Of a DNA stretch of 47,449 nt, positions 15,585-24,261 are shown piece by piece (the stretch's first letter is position 1; each line of letters starts with the position of its first letter). The notes below the pieces were generated by a model, which saw nothing but the letters and a program-made list of their open reading frames with translations, ran no database searches and was not told the DNA's origin. A program made the translations under genes and the position numbers. Source of the DNA: Rhodoferax sp. (GTDB taxonomy: Bacteria > Pseudomonadota > Gammaproteobacteria > Burkholderiales > Burkholderiaceae_C); the NCBI RefSeq assembly GCF_023701345.1, contig NZ_JAMPXE010000005.1, forward strand, positions 1-47,449. Reading direction: 5' to 3'.

Positions 15585-16871
15585 TTATCGGGCACCAAAC
15601 AGCAGATTGGGCAACCAGAGCGATAACTGCGGAATAAACGACACCAGCAAAAGTACCAGAATGTTGCCCGCCAAAAACGGCATGATTTCCTTGATCACGG
15701 AAGAAAGTGGCGTTTTGGCGATATTTGCACACACAAACAGACAAATACCGACCGGCGGCGTCGTCAGGCCGATCATCAAGTTCAAGACGGCAAAGGTTGC
15801 AAAATGGATCGGGTCGATGCCGACGCCAACCGCGACCGCGAGCAAGGGTGGGAACAGAATGATCAACGCGGCGATGGTTTCCATGAACATGCCCACGATC
15901 AACAGCAGAATATTGATCAGCAGGATGATCACATATTTGTTGGTGCTGATGGAGAGCATGGTCTTGGCGATGGTTTGCGGAATTTCCTCGTTGGCCATGA
16001 TCCAGCCAAACACATTCGCAACGCCCACCAGTGCCAACAGCGCGGCAGACGTGATGGCGCTGTCGATCATGATTTTCGGCACATCGCGCAAGGTGATGCC
16101 CTTGTAAATGTAGACCCCGATCACAAAAGCATAAACACAAGCCAGGATGGCGGTCTCAGTCGGCGTGACCACGCCACTGAGCAGGCCACCGATGATCAAG
16201 GCGGTCAACATCAGGGCCCAGAACGCCCCCAGGAACGAATGCCACAACTCCTTCCAGCCTTTCCAGGGCTGCCGCGGGTAATTTTTTTTCACCGCGATGA
16301 TGTAACAGACGAGCATCATGCCCAGACCAAGCATGATGCCTGGGATCGCACCCGCCATGAACATGCGACCCACCGAGACGCCGCTCAGTGCACCCACAAT
16401 GATCATCGGCACACTGGGCGGGATGATGGGTCCGACGGTCGATGCGGCAGCCGTAATGGCAGCGGCGAAGCTGACCGGGTAGCCTGCTTTCTTCATGCCC
16501 GGGATCATGACGGCGCCAATGGAGGCCGCTTCAGCAACGGCCGTTCCGGAAATGCCGGCAAACAACATGGACCCAGCCACGTTGGTCAGGCCCAGTCCAC
16601 CACGGACCCAGCCCACGCCGGCACTGGCGAAGCGGATGATGCGGTCGGTAATGCCGCCACCGTTCATCAGGCTGCCTGCCATGATGAAACCCGGGATGCA
16701 CAGCAGGACAAATGAATCCACGCCGGAAAATATTTTTTGTGAGAAAACCACCAGGGGTATGTCGGCATAAAAAACCAGATACGCGGCCGACGACACCCCA
16801 AGGCAGATGGCCACCGGCACACCGATGACCAGACACAGGATGAAGGTACCAAACAAAATAGCAATGCCCAT
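15585..16871 (-). CDS. dctM: TRAP transporter large membrane subunit (DctM/TRAP-L), second system
   Basis: A 428-residue polytopic inner-membrane protein. It shows PVAICLGVSSAAYLVF, LLCIPGFIMAGSLMNGGGIT, GISGTAVAEAASIGAVMIPG, STVGPIIPPSVPMIIVGAL and LNLMIGLTTPPVGICLFVCA, the TRAP-L landmarks. It follows the small subunit gene by 8 bp and belongs to a dctP-dctQ-dctM operon divergent from the GntR/ManD operon. This context suggests import of a hexonate such as mannonate, gulonate or idonate, or a uronate. GC-rich codon use is typical of the host, unlike the TRAP genes of the RLP island. Confidence 0.95.
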   Translation of the reverse strand: MGIAILFGTFILCLVIGVPVAICLGVSSAAYLVFYADIPLVVFSQKIFSGVDSFVLLCIPGFIMAGSLMNGGGITDRIIRFASAGVGWVRGGLGLTNVAGSMLFAGISGTAVAEAASIGAVMIPGMKKAGYPVSFAAAITAAASTVGPIIPPSVPMIIVGALSGVSVGRMFMAGAIPGIMLGLGMMLVCYIIAVKKNYPRQPWKGWKELWHSFLGAFWALMLTALIIGGLLSGVVTPTETAILACVYAFVIGVYIYKGITLRDVPKIMIDSAITSAALLALVGVANVFGWIMANEEIPQTIAKTMLSISTNKYVIILLINILLLIVGMFMETIAALIILFPPLLAVAVGVGIDPIHFATFAVLNLMIGLTTPPVGICLFVCANIAKTPLSSVIKEIMPFLAGNILVLLLVSFIPQLSLWLPNLLFGAR

Positions 16872-16879
16872 GTCAGACC

Positions 16880-17374
16880 TCAGTGTGTGGGGGAAGTCAA
16901 TTCTTGGCCAGGGACGGCAACAAGAATCTGAATAAATTTGACCAGGCCAAAGACGCCAAGCAGCAGCGCAAACAGCAGCATGGCGCCAAAGATGTATTGC
17001 ATCGGTGTCTCAAGCGTGGGTGAGGTTTGCATGGCGCCAGACACCGTGAACTCCCAGGCCCCAGGCACCAGAAAGAAGCCAAACAGGGAAACCAGCGCCG
17101 CCGAGACCAGTTCGCAAAATCGGCGCACCGACTTGGGCATCAACATCAACGCCAGGTCCACATTGACCAGGTCGCCCGTGAGCACCGAGGCGCCCACACC
17201 CAAACCCACGATGTAGAGCAAGGCGACGCGTGACCCTTCTTCAGTCCAAAGCGGGGGTTGCGCCATGAAGGTGCGGCCGAACACCTGAACCATGACGGCC
17301 ACGATCATGAAGGCAAAGACCACAAAGATGGCCGCCTTGATCAGTTGCTCCAATTTTTTCATCGCTATGGGCAT
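16880..17374 (-). CDS. dctQ: TRAP transporter small membrane subunit (DctQ/TRAP-S), second system
   Basis: A 164-residue protein with four hydrophobic helices. FGRTFMAQPPLWTEEGSRVA is the equivalent of the conserved W-(S/T)-E-E segment of DctQ, followed by VNVDLALMLMP. It sits between dctP (81 bp upstream, with a hairpin in the gap) and dctM. The ATG at 17374 was kept; a second ATG four codons in has no better ribosome site. Confidence 0.92.
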   Translation of the reverse strand: MPIAMKKLEQLIKAAIFVVFAFMIVAVMVQVFGRTFMAQPPLWTEEGSRVALLYIVGLGVGASVLTGDLVNVDLALMLMPKSVRRFCELVSAALVSLFGFFLVPGAWEFTVSGAMQTSPTLETPMQYIFGAMLLFALLLGVFGLVKFIQILVAVPGQELTSPTH

Positions 17375-17411
17375 TTCATTTCTTTCAGTTGAGGCAGAAC
17401 GATGTCAACCT

Positions 17412-17438
17412 GCCCGACCTGCCAGCGGCATGTCGGGC
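17412..17438 (-). terminator. Stem-loop between dctP and dctQ of the second TRAP operon
   Basis: GCCCGAC (17412-17418) pairs with GTCGGGC (17432-17438) around a 13-base loop. An outer TGTCA...TGACA pairing adds a weaker extension. There is no T-run, so it is more likely an mRNA-stabilising or attenuating stem just after dctP than a full terminator. Confidence 0.5.
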
Positions 17439-17455
17439 CAGTGACACGCTAGCGC

Positions 17456-18436
17456 TTAGTCGGCGTACAGCTGCTGGATAATTGGCTTGATTTCTTCCTT
17501 GGCCGCGGCCAGCACGGCTTCTTTGGCCTTCTTGGCAAAGCCGGTCTGGTCGGTTTCAACAAAGGTCATGCCTTTGGCCTTGAGCTCGGCTTCCAGTTTC
17601 TGTTCGTCAGCCAGCATCAGGGTGCGCTCATAAACCTGGGCACGCTGGGCCGCTTCCTGAACGGCTTTCTTCTGCTCGGCGTTGAGCTTGTTGAAGGACT
17701 TTTCACCAATCGCCAGATAGATCCATGAACGGACGTGCTCGGTGCGATTGACATATTTTTGGACTTCAAAGAAGCTGGCCGACTTGATCAGCGCCAGCGG
17801 GTTTTCCTGTGCGTCAATGACACCGGTTTGCAGTGAGGTAAACACTTCACCGAACGCCATGGGTGTCGGTTGTGCACCCACGCCGCGCCAGAATTGCATG
17901 AATACCGGCACATTGGGCACCCGCATCTTCAGGCCCTTCACGTCATTCACTGACTTGACGGGGGTTTTCGAGGTCAGGTTGCGCGGGCCGCGCGCAAAGT
18001 AGGCCAAGGCGATCACCTTGGCGCGCTCGGCAACTTCTTTCTTGATCTCTGCGCCCAGCGGGCCATTCACGGCCTTGTCCATTTCAGCCATGTCCTTGAA
18101 AGCGTAGGGGATGGCCAACAGGGCGGCTTTGGGTGCCCAGTTTTGCAATGATTCACCTGTGATGGTCATGTCGGCAGTGCCTAATTGCATGCCATTGATC
18201 AAGTCCATTTCCTTGCCCAGCGAGTCATTGGGGAAGACCTTGACTTCCACTTTGCCGTTTGTCAGCGTCTTGACTTCGTCGGCGAACTTGAGCGCCGCCT
18301 TGTGCCAGGAATTCTCTTCGTTGGCAATATGCCCCAGCTTCAGCGTGACGTCAGCCGCGTGCAGCACGCTGGAACAGGCCAAGGCCGCAGCGCTCAGTGT
18401 GACGGCGCGAACCAAATTTTTGTTCAATGAAAACAT
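17456..18436 (-). CDS. dctP: TRAP transporter periplasmic solute-binding protein (DctP family), second system
   Basis: A 326-residue periplasmic protein with signal peptide (hydrophobic core AVTLSAAALACSSVL, cleavage after HA). KLGHIANEENSWHKAALKFA, VFPNDSLGKEMDLINGMQLG, VKGLKMRVPNVP with the ligand-binding Arg, and FGEVFTSLQTGVIDAQENP are characteristic. It is divergent from the GntR regulator, across a 323 bp region that contains the candidate operators. A hexonate or uronate ligand is inferred from the mannonate dehydratase and idonate-type dehydrogenase encoded opposite. Confidence 0.95.
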   Translation of the reverse strand: MFSLNKNLVRAVTLSAAALACSSVLHAADVTLKLGHIANEENSWHKAALKFADEVKTLTNGKVEVKVFPNDSLGKEMDLINGMQLGTADMTITGESLQNWAPKAALLAIPYAFKDMAEMDKAVNGPLGAEIKKEVAERAKVIALAYFARGPRNLTSKTPVKSVNDVKGLKMRVPNVPVFMQFWRGVGAQPTPMAFGEVFTSLQTGVIDAQENPLALIKSASFFEVQKYVNRTEHVRSWIYLAIGEKSFNKLNAEQKKAVQEAAQRAQVYERTLMLADEQKLEAELKAKGMTFVETDQTGFAKKAKEAVLAAAKEEIKPIIQQLYAD

Positions 18437-18638
18437 TTTTTCTCCTGATTAAAAGTTAATGAAACAACGGTTTTTCTGTGGCCGTACAAACACATCCAGC
18501 GCATCCAACATGCTCAAAATAATTCCGCAGCGAAGTCAGCCGGAATGGCTGATCACCAGCGCCTTGCCTCATCCGTTGCAGCCGATTTCAAGGTAAGCTG
18601 GAACCACCAACTCCGAGATTCGATCCTTTTTTCTACAA

Positions 18639-18660
18639 CTACCATGGTGCCATGGTGTGT
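18639..18660. promoter_or_regulatory. GntR operator candidate 1 (overlapping CCATGGTG units)
   Basis: In the 323 bp divergent region 18437-18759, CTACCATGGTGCCATGGTGT contains ACCATGGT (18641-18648) immediately followed by a second CCATGGTGTG. The same core recurs at 18747. Apart from these two sites I see no gene in this intergenic stretch. Confidence 0.6.
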
Positions 18661-18744
18661 TATTTGTGACGAACGGATGTTAATCGGCAAAAAATACGCA
18701 ATGCATCGGGGTTTACCCCTATATTTTCTCTATTTATTAACACA

Positions 18745-18759
18745 CTACCATGGTGTAAC
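18745..18759. promoter_or_regulatory. GntR operator candidate 2, abutting the regulator start codon
   Basis: CTACCATGGTGTAAC repeats the core of the first site (CTACCATGGTG) and ends directly before the ATG of the GntR gene at 18760. A repressor bound here would block expression of its own gene and the ManD operon. The pairing of a duplicated palindrome with an adjacent GntR regulator supports autoregulation. Confidence 0.6.
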
Positions 18760-19548
18760 ATGCTGGAAAATTCAACTCAACCCTCTGACATGCTGACCCG
18801 AAATTCGACCCGCAAAAGCAAAAGCGACCCCGTTGCGCCTGACAGCGTGCTGGTCGACGCGCTTGACGGGTTCAAGCTCGATACGCAGCGTTCGTACACG
18901 GCGCAGGTTCATGATGCCCTGCAGCAGGCCATCCTGCGGGGCAAAATTCCGCCGCGCACGGCGCTTTCAGAAGCCACCATTGCGTCGATCATCAACGTCA
19001 GTCGCACCCCCGTGAGAGAGGCGCTGGCGCAACTCGCCGAAGAGCAATTGGTGTTGATTTACCGGCAGGTTGGCACCATCGTGGCGCCCGTGCGTTTGTC
19101 GCTGATTGAAGAGGGGCGCTTTGTTCGCAGCACCCTCGAGTGCGCGAACCATGTCCATCTGGCTCAAACCATCACGCCGGAGCAAATTGCCGAATTTGGC
19201 CGCCTTTTGGAGCAACAGCGCCGCGCTGTCGCCGACGGTCAAATGGATCTTTTTTGTGAACTCGATGAGCTCATGCACCGGCGCCTGTTCGAATTTGCCG
19301 GGCGTGACCATGTCTGGCCCATGCTGGAGCCCATGAAGCGTCAGTTTGACCGCGTGCGCTGGTTGCTGGCGGGTCAGGTCAGTGGTCACGCTGAACGTGC
19401 CCTGCGTGAACACGAACAAATGCTGGCCCAGATGGCGGCGCGCGACGTGGCAGGCCTGGGCGCCAGCGTCTCCATGCATATCAACCATATCAGCGAGCAT
19501 CTGGCCGCGCTAAGACAACAAGCCCCTGAAAGCTACTTTGTCGATTAA
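18760..19548 (+). CDS. GntR-family transcriptional regulator (FCD domain) of the mannonate locus
   Basis: A 262-residue regulator. After an N-terminal extension of about 40 residues, the winged helix ([60 protein letters not shown]) is textbook GntR. The C-terminal all-helical FCD domain (about 115-250) has the metal/ligand residues in [13 protein letters not shown] and HEQMLAQM...HINHISEHL. An ATG ten codons later (18790) is an alternative start; neither has a strong ribosome site. It precedes manD by 20 bp and heads that operon, so it probably senses a sugar acid and controls both its own operon and the divergent TRAP genes. Confidence 0.9.
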   Translation: MLENSTQPSDMLTRNSTRKSKSDPVAPDSVLVDALDGFKLDTQRSYTAQVHDALQQAILRGKIPPRTALSEATIASIINVSRTPVREALAQLAEEQLVLIYRQVGTIVAPVRLSLIEEGRFVRSTLECANHVHLAQTITPEQIAEFGRLLEQQRRAVADGQMDLFCELDELMHRRLFEFAGRDHVWPMLEPMKRQFDRVRWLLAGQVSGHAERALREHEQMLAQMAARDVAGLGASVSMHINHISEHLAALRQQAPESYFVD

Positions 19549-19568
19549 CGACATCCAAGGACTGCATC

Positions 19569-20777
19569 TTGAAAATCGAACGCATTCAAATCATCGTCAC
19601 CTGCCCTGGCAGAAATTTCATCACGGTCAAGGTTTTCACGGACGAAGGCTTGTACGGATTGGGCGACGCCACACTCAACGGGCGTGAGCTGGCAGTCAAG
19701 GCCTATCTTGAGGAGCATGTCGTCCCCTGCCTGATCGGACGCGATCCCCGCAACATTGAAGACATCTGGCAATACCTGTATCGCGGTGCCTACTGGCGCC
19801 GGGGACCGGTGACGATGACGGCCATAGCCGGTATCGACATGGCGCTGTGGGACATCAAGGGCAAGCTGGCCGGCATGCCGGTCTACCAGCTATTGGGGGG
19901 CAAAAGCCGCAATGGCCTGATGGTCTACGGACATGCCAACGGGCGCGACCACAGCGAGTCGGTGGAGGCGGTGCAAAAGCACATCGAAGAAGGTTTCAAG
20001 GCGATACGCGTCCAATCGGGCGTGCCGGGCCTGGCTAAAACCTACGGCGTCGGCAAGACCAAGGGTTTTTACGAACCCGCAGAAAAGGGGCTGCCACCGG
20101 AAGAACCCTGGGACACCTCGCTTTACCTGCACCATACACCGGAGCTGTTTCGCAAAGTGCGCGAAGCCGTCGGTTTTGAGCCCCATTTGCTGCACGATGC
20201 CCACCACCGGCTCACCCCGATCGAAGCCGCCCGCCTTGGCAAGGAGTTGGAGCCATACAAGTTGTTCTGGCTGGAAGATGCCACGCCCGCAGAAAATCAG
20301 GAAGCCTTCCGGCTGATCCGCCAACACACCACCACACCACTGGCGGTGGGCGAGGTTTTTAACTCGATCTGGGACTGCAAGGCGCTAATCGAAGAGCAGC
20401 TGATTGACTATATCCGCGCCACCATCGTACATGCCGGCGGCATCACCCATGTGCGACGCATTGCCGATTTTGCCGCCATGTACCAGGTGCGCACCGGTTT
20501 TCATGGTGCCACCGATCTGTCGCCGGTTTGCATGGCGGCGGCCGTCAATTTCGGCCTGTGGGCACCCAACTTCGGCATTCAGGAACTGATGCCGCACACG
20601 CCACTGACCGACGAGGTGTTTCCGCATAACTACCGCTTTGAAGACGGCTACCTGGTGATGGACGAAGTCCCCGGGCTCGGCGTCGATATCGATGAAGAAC
20701 TGGCTGCCAAGTACCCCTACGAGCGCGCCTACCTGCCAGTCGCCCGACTAACCGATGGCGCCATGTGGAATTGGTGA
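19569..20777 (+). CDS. manD: D-mannonate dehydratase (enolase superfamily, ManD/RspA type)
   Basis: A 402-residue cytoplasmic Mg-dependent enzyme that dehydrates D-mannonate to 2-keto-3-deoxygluconate. All catalytic positions of the ManD subgroup are present at the standard numbering: Arg147, Tyr159, Asp210 and His212 (LLHDAHHRL), Glu236 (WLEDATP), Glu262 (VGEVFNS), His312 (FHGATDLSP). Position 314 is Ala; as I recall, Ala here goes with efficient mannonate dehydratases and Pro with low-efficiency or gluconate-type members. The start is TTG, preceded by AAGGA; no ATG fits the family N-terminus. The next gene encodes an idonate/gulonate-type 5-dehydrogenase, a pairing known from L-gulonate and L-idonate catabolism. 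Confidence 0.93.
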   Translation: MKIERIQIIVTCPGRNFITVKVFTDEGLYGLGDATLNGRELAVKAYLEEHVVPCLIGRDPRNIEDIWQYLYRGAYWRRGPVTMTAIAGIDMALWDIKGKLAGMPVYQLLGGKSRNGLMVYGHANGRDHSESVEAVQKHIEEGFKAIRVQSGVPGLAKTYGVGKTKGFYEPAEKGLPPEEPWDTSLYLHHTPELFRKVREAVGFEPHLLHDAHHRLTPIEAARLGKELEPYKLFWLEDATPAENQEAFRLIRQHTTTPLAVGEVFNSIWDCKALIEEQLIDYIRATIVHAGGITHVRRIADFAAMYQVRTGFHGATDLSPVCMAAAVNFGLWAPNFGIQELMPHTPLTDEVFPHNYRFEDGYLVMDEVPGLGVDIDEELAAKYPYERAYLPVARLTDGAMWNW

Positions 20778-20857
20778 TGCCAGCCAGCCCACCGGCATTG
20801 CCGTCGATGACAGGGTGTGGGCCAAGATCCAGCCAACTTTGAACCAAAGGAATTGAT

Positions 20858-21904
20858 ATGCAAACACGCGCTTGTGTTCTTCACGCCCAGGAAGATGTCC
20901 GAATTGAAACTTATGAGATCGGCGAGATGGGCCCGCAACAGGTTCTGGTGCGTATCGGCGCCGGGGGCATCTGCGGCTCCGACATCCACTATTACTGGGA
21001 AGGTGGCATCGGCACCATCCGCGTCACCGAGCCCATCACCATGGGCCACGAGGTGGCCGGCGTGGTCGAGGCGGTTGGCGCCAACGTCACCCGGGTGCGC
21101 CCTGGTGACCGCATTGCGGTCTGCCCGAGTCGCCCCTGCGGCAAGTGCAAGTTCTGCCTGGACGGTGAGCAGCAACACTGCCTGGAGATGCAGTTTTTTG
21201 GCAGCGCCATGCGCACGCCCCACACCCACGGTGGTTTTCGCGACCGGCTGATTGCCGAGGAATACCAGTGCGAGCCCATGGGTGACAAGGTGTCGCTGGG
21301 TGAAGCCGCCTGCACCGAACCGCTGGCAGTTGGTGTACACGCGGTCAATCAGGCCGGCAACCTGGTGGGCAAGCGCGTGCTGGTGACCGGCGCCGGGCCG
21401 ATTGGAGCCTTGCTGATTGGCGCCGTCCGCGTGGCCGGTGCCAGTGAAATTGTCGCCCTGGACATCTCGGAAGCCCCGCTCAAGACCGCGCTGGCCATGG
21501 GCGCCCAGGTGGCCATCAATGCCGCGCTGGAGCCCGATCGCCTGATGGCGGACTACTCGGCCAACAAGGGTTATTTCGACGTGGTGTTTGAGTGCACGGG
21601 TGTGGGCGCGGTCCTCAAGCAGGCCTTCCCGGTGGTCCGTCCGCGTGGCACGATTGTCCAGGTGGGTGTGACTGGCAGTGCTGACATCCCGGTCAATGCG
21701 CTGGTGGGCAAGGAAATCCGGCTGGTCGGCTCGCACCGTTTCCACCACGAGTACGCGGTGGCAGCCAGCATGATCCGTGAGCAACGCATCGACGTCAAGC
21801 CAGTGATCACCAAGACCCTGCCGATGGAGCAGGTGGCCGAAGCCTTGACAATTGCCCGCGACCGCTCAACGCAAATGAAAGTGCAGTTGAGTTTCGCTGA
21901 CTGA
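20858..21904 (+). CDS. idnD: L-idonate 5-dehydrogenase-like (or L-gulonate 5-dehydrogenase) zinc enzyme
   Basis: A 348-residue zinc-dependent medium-chain dehydrogenase. GICGSDIHYYWEGGIGTIRV is the signature of the IdnD branch. The catalytic zinc ligands are Cys of CGSD and His-Glu of MGHEVAGVVEAVG; the structural zinc cysteines lie in CGKCKFCLDGEQQHC. The Rossmann motif is VTGAGPIGALLIG. It would oxidise C5 of L-idonate or L-gulonate to a 5-keto acid (5-ketogluconate or fructuronate). With ManD next to it, a gulonate-fructuronate-mannonate route is attractive, but the reductase that would make mannonate from fructuronate is not in the window. The ribosome site is AAAGGA. Confidence 0.85.
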   Translation: MQTRACVLHAQEDVRIETYEIGEMGPQQVLVRIGAGGICGSDIHYYWEGGIGTIRVTEPITMGHEVAGVVEAVGANVTRVRPGDRIAVCPSRPCGKCKFCLDGEQQHCLEMQFFGSAMRTPHTHGGFRDRLIAEEYQCEPMGDKVSLGEAACTEPLAVGVHAVNQAGNLVGKRVLVTGAGPIGALLIGAVRVAGASEIVALDISEAPLKTALAMGAQVAINAALEPDRLMADYSANKGYFDVVFECTGVGAVLKQAFPVVRPRGTIVQVGVTGSADIPVNALVGKEIRLVGSHRFHHEYAVAASMIREQRIDVKPVITKTLPMEQVAEALTIARDRSTQMKVQLSFAD

Positions 21905-21923
21905 CAGCCACCGGAAGCGCCTC

Positions 21924-22892
21924 ATGAAAAACCCTTCCGTTCTCGATGTCGTGACCGTGGGCGAGGCCATGGCCTTGTTCATGGCCCGACAGCCCGGCGC
22001 CTTGTCCCAGGTGCATGACTTCAGCCGCGCCACAGCGGGCGCAGAACTCAATGTGGCCGTCGGTCTGAGTCGGCTGGGTTTGCGCGTTGGCTACGTCAGC
22101 CGTGTCGGCGCCGACAGCTTTGGTGAACACCTGCTGGAGTTCATGGACGCGCAAGGCATTGACCGGAGTCACGTGCGTATTGACCTTGAACATCCGACAG
22201 GGTTCATGCTGAAGTCGCTCGAACTGGACGGCAGTGACCCGCGCATCGAATACTTTCGCAGCAATTCCGCCGCCAGCCATTTGTGTGCGGCAGATCACCC
22301 TGAAGCCTACTGCGCGGCTTCACGGCACCTCCACCTCACGGGCATCAGCCCGGCCTTGTCTGGCGGCGTCAAGGAACTGGTGACCGAAATGGCCATCCAG
22401 GCGCGCCATGAAAAACGAAGCGTTTCTTTTGATCCCAACCTGAGACCGCGCTTGTGGGCTTCGCAAAAGGAGATGATCGCATGCATGAACCATCTGGCGG
22501 CCTGTTCAGATCTGGTCTTGCCTGGTTTGGTCGAGGGGCAATTGTTGACAGGTGAAAAAACAGCCCAAGGCATTGCTGATTTTTATCTCACGCAAGGGGC
22601 CTCCCAGGTGGTCGTCAAACTGGGGGCCGACGGCGCCTACATCGCCAGCCGGGACGGCTGCGCCACCGTCCCCGGCTTGCCGGTGGAAAAAATCGTCGAC
22701 ACCGTGGGTGCCGGCGACGGCTTTGCGGTCGGCGTGATCAGTGGCTTGCTGGAGGGCCTGTCACTGCATGAGGCGGCCCGGCGTGGCAACGCCATCGGCG
22801 CACGGGTGGTGCAGTTTCCCGGCGATTGCGACGGCTTGCCTGACCAAGCGCAGCTGGCTGAAGTCATGGGATCAGTTTTAGCTCCCGTTTAA
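21924..22892 (+). CDS. kdgK: 2-dehydro-3-deoxygluconokinase (PfkB family)
   Basis: A 322-residue PfkB-family kinase that phosphorylates KDG to KDPG. VVTVGEAMALFMARQPGAL at the N-terminus, the sugar-binding AGAELNVAVGLSRLGLRVGY, and the C-terminal signature VDTVGAGDGFAVGVISGLLE with the catalytic Asp (GAGD) are all seen. It directly serves ManD, and also UxaA encoded further along, both of which give KDG. It is 19 bp after idnD in the same operon. The KDPG aldolase that would complete the pathway is not encoded in this window. Confidence 0.93.
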   Translation: MKNPSVLDVVTVGEAMALFMARQPGALSQVHDFSRATAGAELNVAVGLSRLGLRVGYVSRVGADSFGEHLLEFMDAQGIDRSHVRIDLEHPTGFMLKSLELDGSDPRIEYFRSNSAASHLCAADHPEAYCAASRHLHLTGISPALSGGVKELVTEMAIQARHEKRSVSFDPNLRPRLWASQKEMIACMNHLAACSDLVLPGLVEGQLLTGEKTAQGIADFYLTQGASQVVVKLGADGAYIASRDGCATVPGLPVEKIVDTVGAGDGFAVGVISGLLEGLSLHEAARRGNAIGARVVQFPGDCDGLPDQAQLAEVMGSVLAPV

Positions 22893-22906
22893 CGCGCAAG
22901 TTCACC

Positions 22907-23236
22907 ATGAATTGGCTAAGCAAGTTTTTTACTGACAAAGCGGCGCAGCAGCAAGCGCCCGCCTATGACGATAACGCTTTGATCATCGACGTTCGAACGC
23001 CTGGCGAATTTGCCTCGGGTCACGTCGACGGTGCCTTGAACCTTCCCATGGACAAGTTTGGCAAAAACTACGCCAAGCTGGTGCCTGACAGGGGACGGCA
23101 AGTGATTGTTTATTGCCATTCAGGGGTGCGATCAGTGCACGCCTCGCAATTCTTGAAGCTTCAGCGGTACGTGAAAGTGATCAATGGTGGTACCGCCGAG
23201 GCCGTGGCATCCACCTTGCAGCGCAAGATCGTCTAG
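22907..23236 (+). CDS. Rhodanese-like domain protein
   Basis: A 109-residue single rhodanese domain. ALIIDVRTPGEFASGHVDGA and VIVYCHSGVRSVHASQFLKL are the family motifs; the active-site Cys stands in YCHSGVRS, so sulfurtransferase activity is possible. A short N-terminal segment (MNWLSKFFTDKAAQQQ) may be a weak membrane or lipid anchor. It begins 14 bp after kdgK and is read in the same direction, but has no clear metabolic link to sugar acids; it may be a passenger. Confidence 0.88.
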   Translation: MNWLSKFFTDKAAQQQAPAYDDNALIIDVRTPGEFASGHVDGALNLPMDKFGKNYAKLVPDRGRQVIVYCHSGVRSVHASQFLKLQRYVKVINGGTAEAVASTLQRKIV

Positions 23237-23359
23237 ATCCTGAGGTTCCGGCCGGTTGGAGAATTCGCGTCGACCAAACCAGGTCCCGACCTGTCCCCTA
23301 TGCAAGGCATCGCTGCAACTCGGAGACAATCACCAATCGACACCTCAGGAGATTTCACC

Positions 23360-24247
23360 TTGAACCAGCCCATCGACACCCTCAACCGCCGCTTCGGCCT
23401 GACTGGCGCGCTGCATTTTGTGCAGGGCCGCGCCGGTTTGCCCGAGGCTGAAATACAGACCCCCCTGGCCAGTGCACGCGTGGCTCTGCACGGTGCGCAA
23501 TTGTTGGCGTGGCAACCGGCGGGGGCGCAGCCGGTCATCTGGGTATCACAAGCCGCGGTGTTTGAGCCCGGCCAGCCGGTGCGCGGCGGCGTGCCGGTGT
23601 GCTGGCCCTGGTTTGGCGCGCGTGAGGGCCTGCCGATGCATGGTTTTGTGCGCACCCGGCCGTGGCAGGTGCGTGCGGCCTCCACGGATGCGGCCGGGCA
23701 GGTGGTGTTGCGCCTGGGCCTGCAGGACGACGCCGACACCCGCGCGTTGTGGGACCATGCCTTCGATGTGGAACTGGTGTTGACCATCGGCACCACCCTG
23801 AGCATGAGCCTCATCAGCCGCAACACCGGCGACCAGCCCATCACCCTGACCGATGCACTGCACACCTACTTTTGCGTGGCAGACATCCAGCAGACTGTGG
23901 TGCAGGGGCTCGACGGCTGTGATTACCTCGACAAGGTGCAAAACTTTGCCCAGGCCAGGCAAGCAGGGGCGGTCGACTTCACCGGCGAGACCGACCGCAT
24001 TTATGTCGACACCACAGCCGACTGTGTGATCGAAGACCGGGCAACACAGCGCAACATTCGGGTCAGCAAAAGCGGCAGCAGTTCCACGGTGGTGTGGAAT
24101 CCCTGGCGCGACAAAGTATTTACCGACATGGCAGCGGGTGAGTACCAGCAGATGCTGTGCGTGGAAACCTGCAACGCCGGGCCGGACCAGGTCACCCTGG
24201 CACCTGGCCAGTCGCATGCTTTGAGCGCCCGCTTCGCCGTTGACTGA
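23360..24247 (+). CDS. D-hexose-6-phosphate mutarotase / aldose 1-epimerase-like (YeaD family)
   Basis: A 295-residue galactose-mutarotase-fold protein. GGVPVCWPWFGAREGLPMHG and FVRTRPWQV, then LTDALHTYFCV and the acidic catalytic Glu in MLCVETCNAG, fit the YeaD/aldose-6-phosphate epimerase group. It would equilibrate alpha and beta forms of hexose 6-phosphates. The start is TTG at 23360, because TCAGGAGA lies 6 to 14 bases before it and family members begin around NQPIDTLNRRFGL; the frame is open 20 codons further but those bear no resemblance. It ends 14 bp from the convergent ene-reductase. Confidence 0.85.
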   Translation: MNQPIDTLNRRFGLTGALHFVQGRAGLPEAEIQTPLASARVALHGAQLLAWQPAGAQPVIWVSQAAVFEPGQPVRGGVPVCWPWFGAREGLPMHGFVRTRPWQVRAASTDAAGQVVLRLGLQDDADTRALWDHAFDVELVLTIGTTLSMSLISRNTGDQPITLTDALHTYFCVADIQQTVVQGLDGCDYLDKVQNFAQARQAGAVDFTGETDRIYVDTTADCVIEDRATQRNIRVSKSGSSSTVVWNPWRDKVFTDMAAGEYQQMLCVETCNAGPDQVTLAPGQSHALSARFAVD

Positions 24248-24261
24248 TACGGCCCCCGGGT

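Noticed and set aside
20729-21784. Long minus-strand ORF (351 codons) opposite idnD
   Set aside because: It is antisense to a well-supported zinc dehydrogenase, rich in His/Arg/Gly as expected of a GC-rich shadow frame, and has no recognisable domain.
22907-23236. Rhodanese as a functional part of the mannonate pathway
   Set aside because: It is co-oriented with kdgK but has only generic sulfurtransferase motifs and no biochemical link to sugar-acid breakdown.
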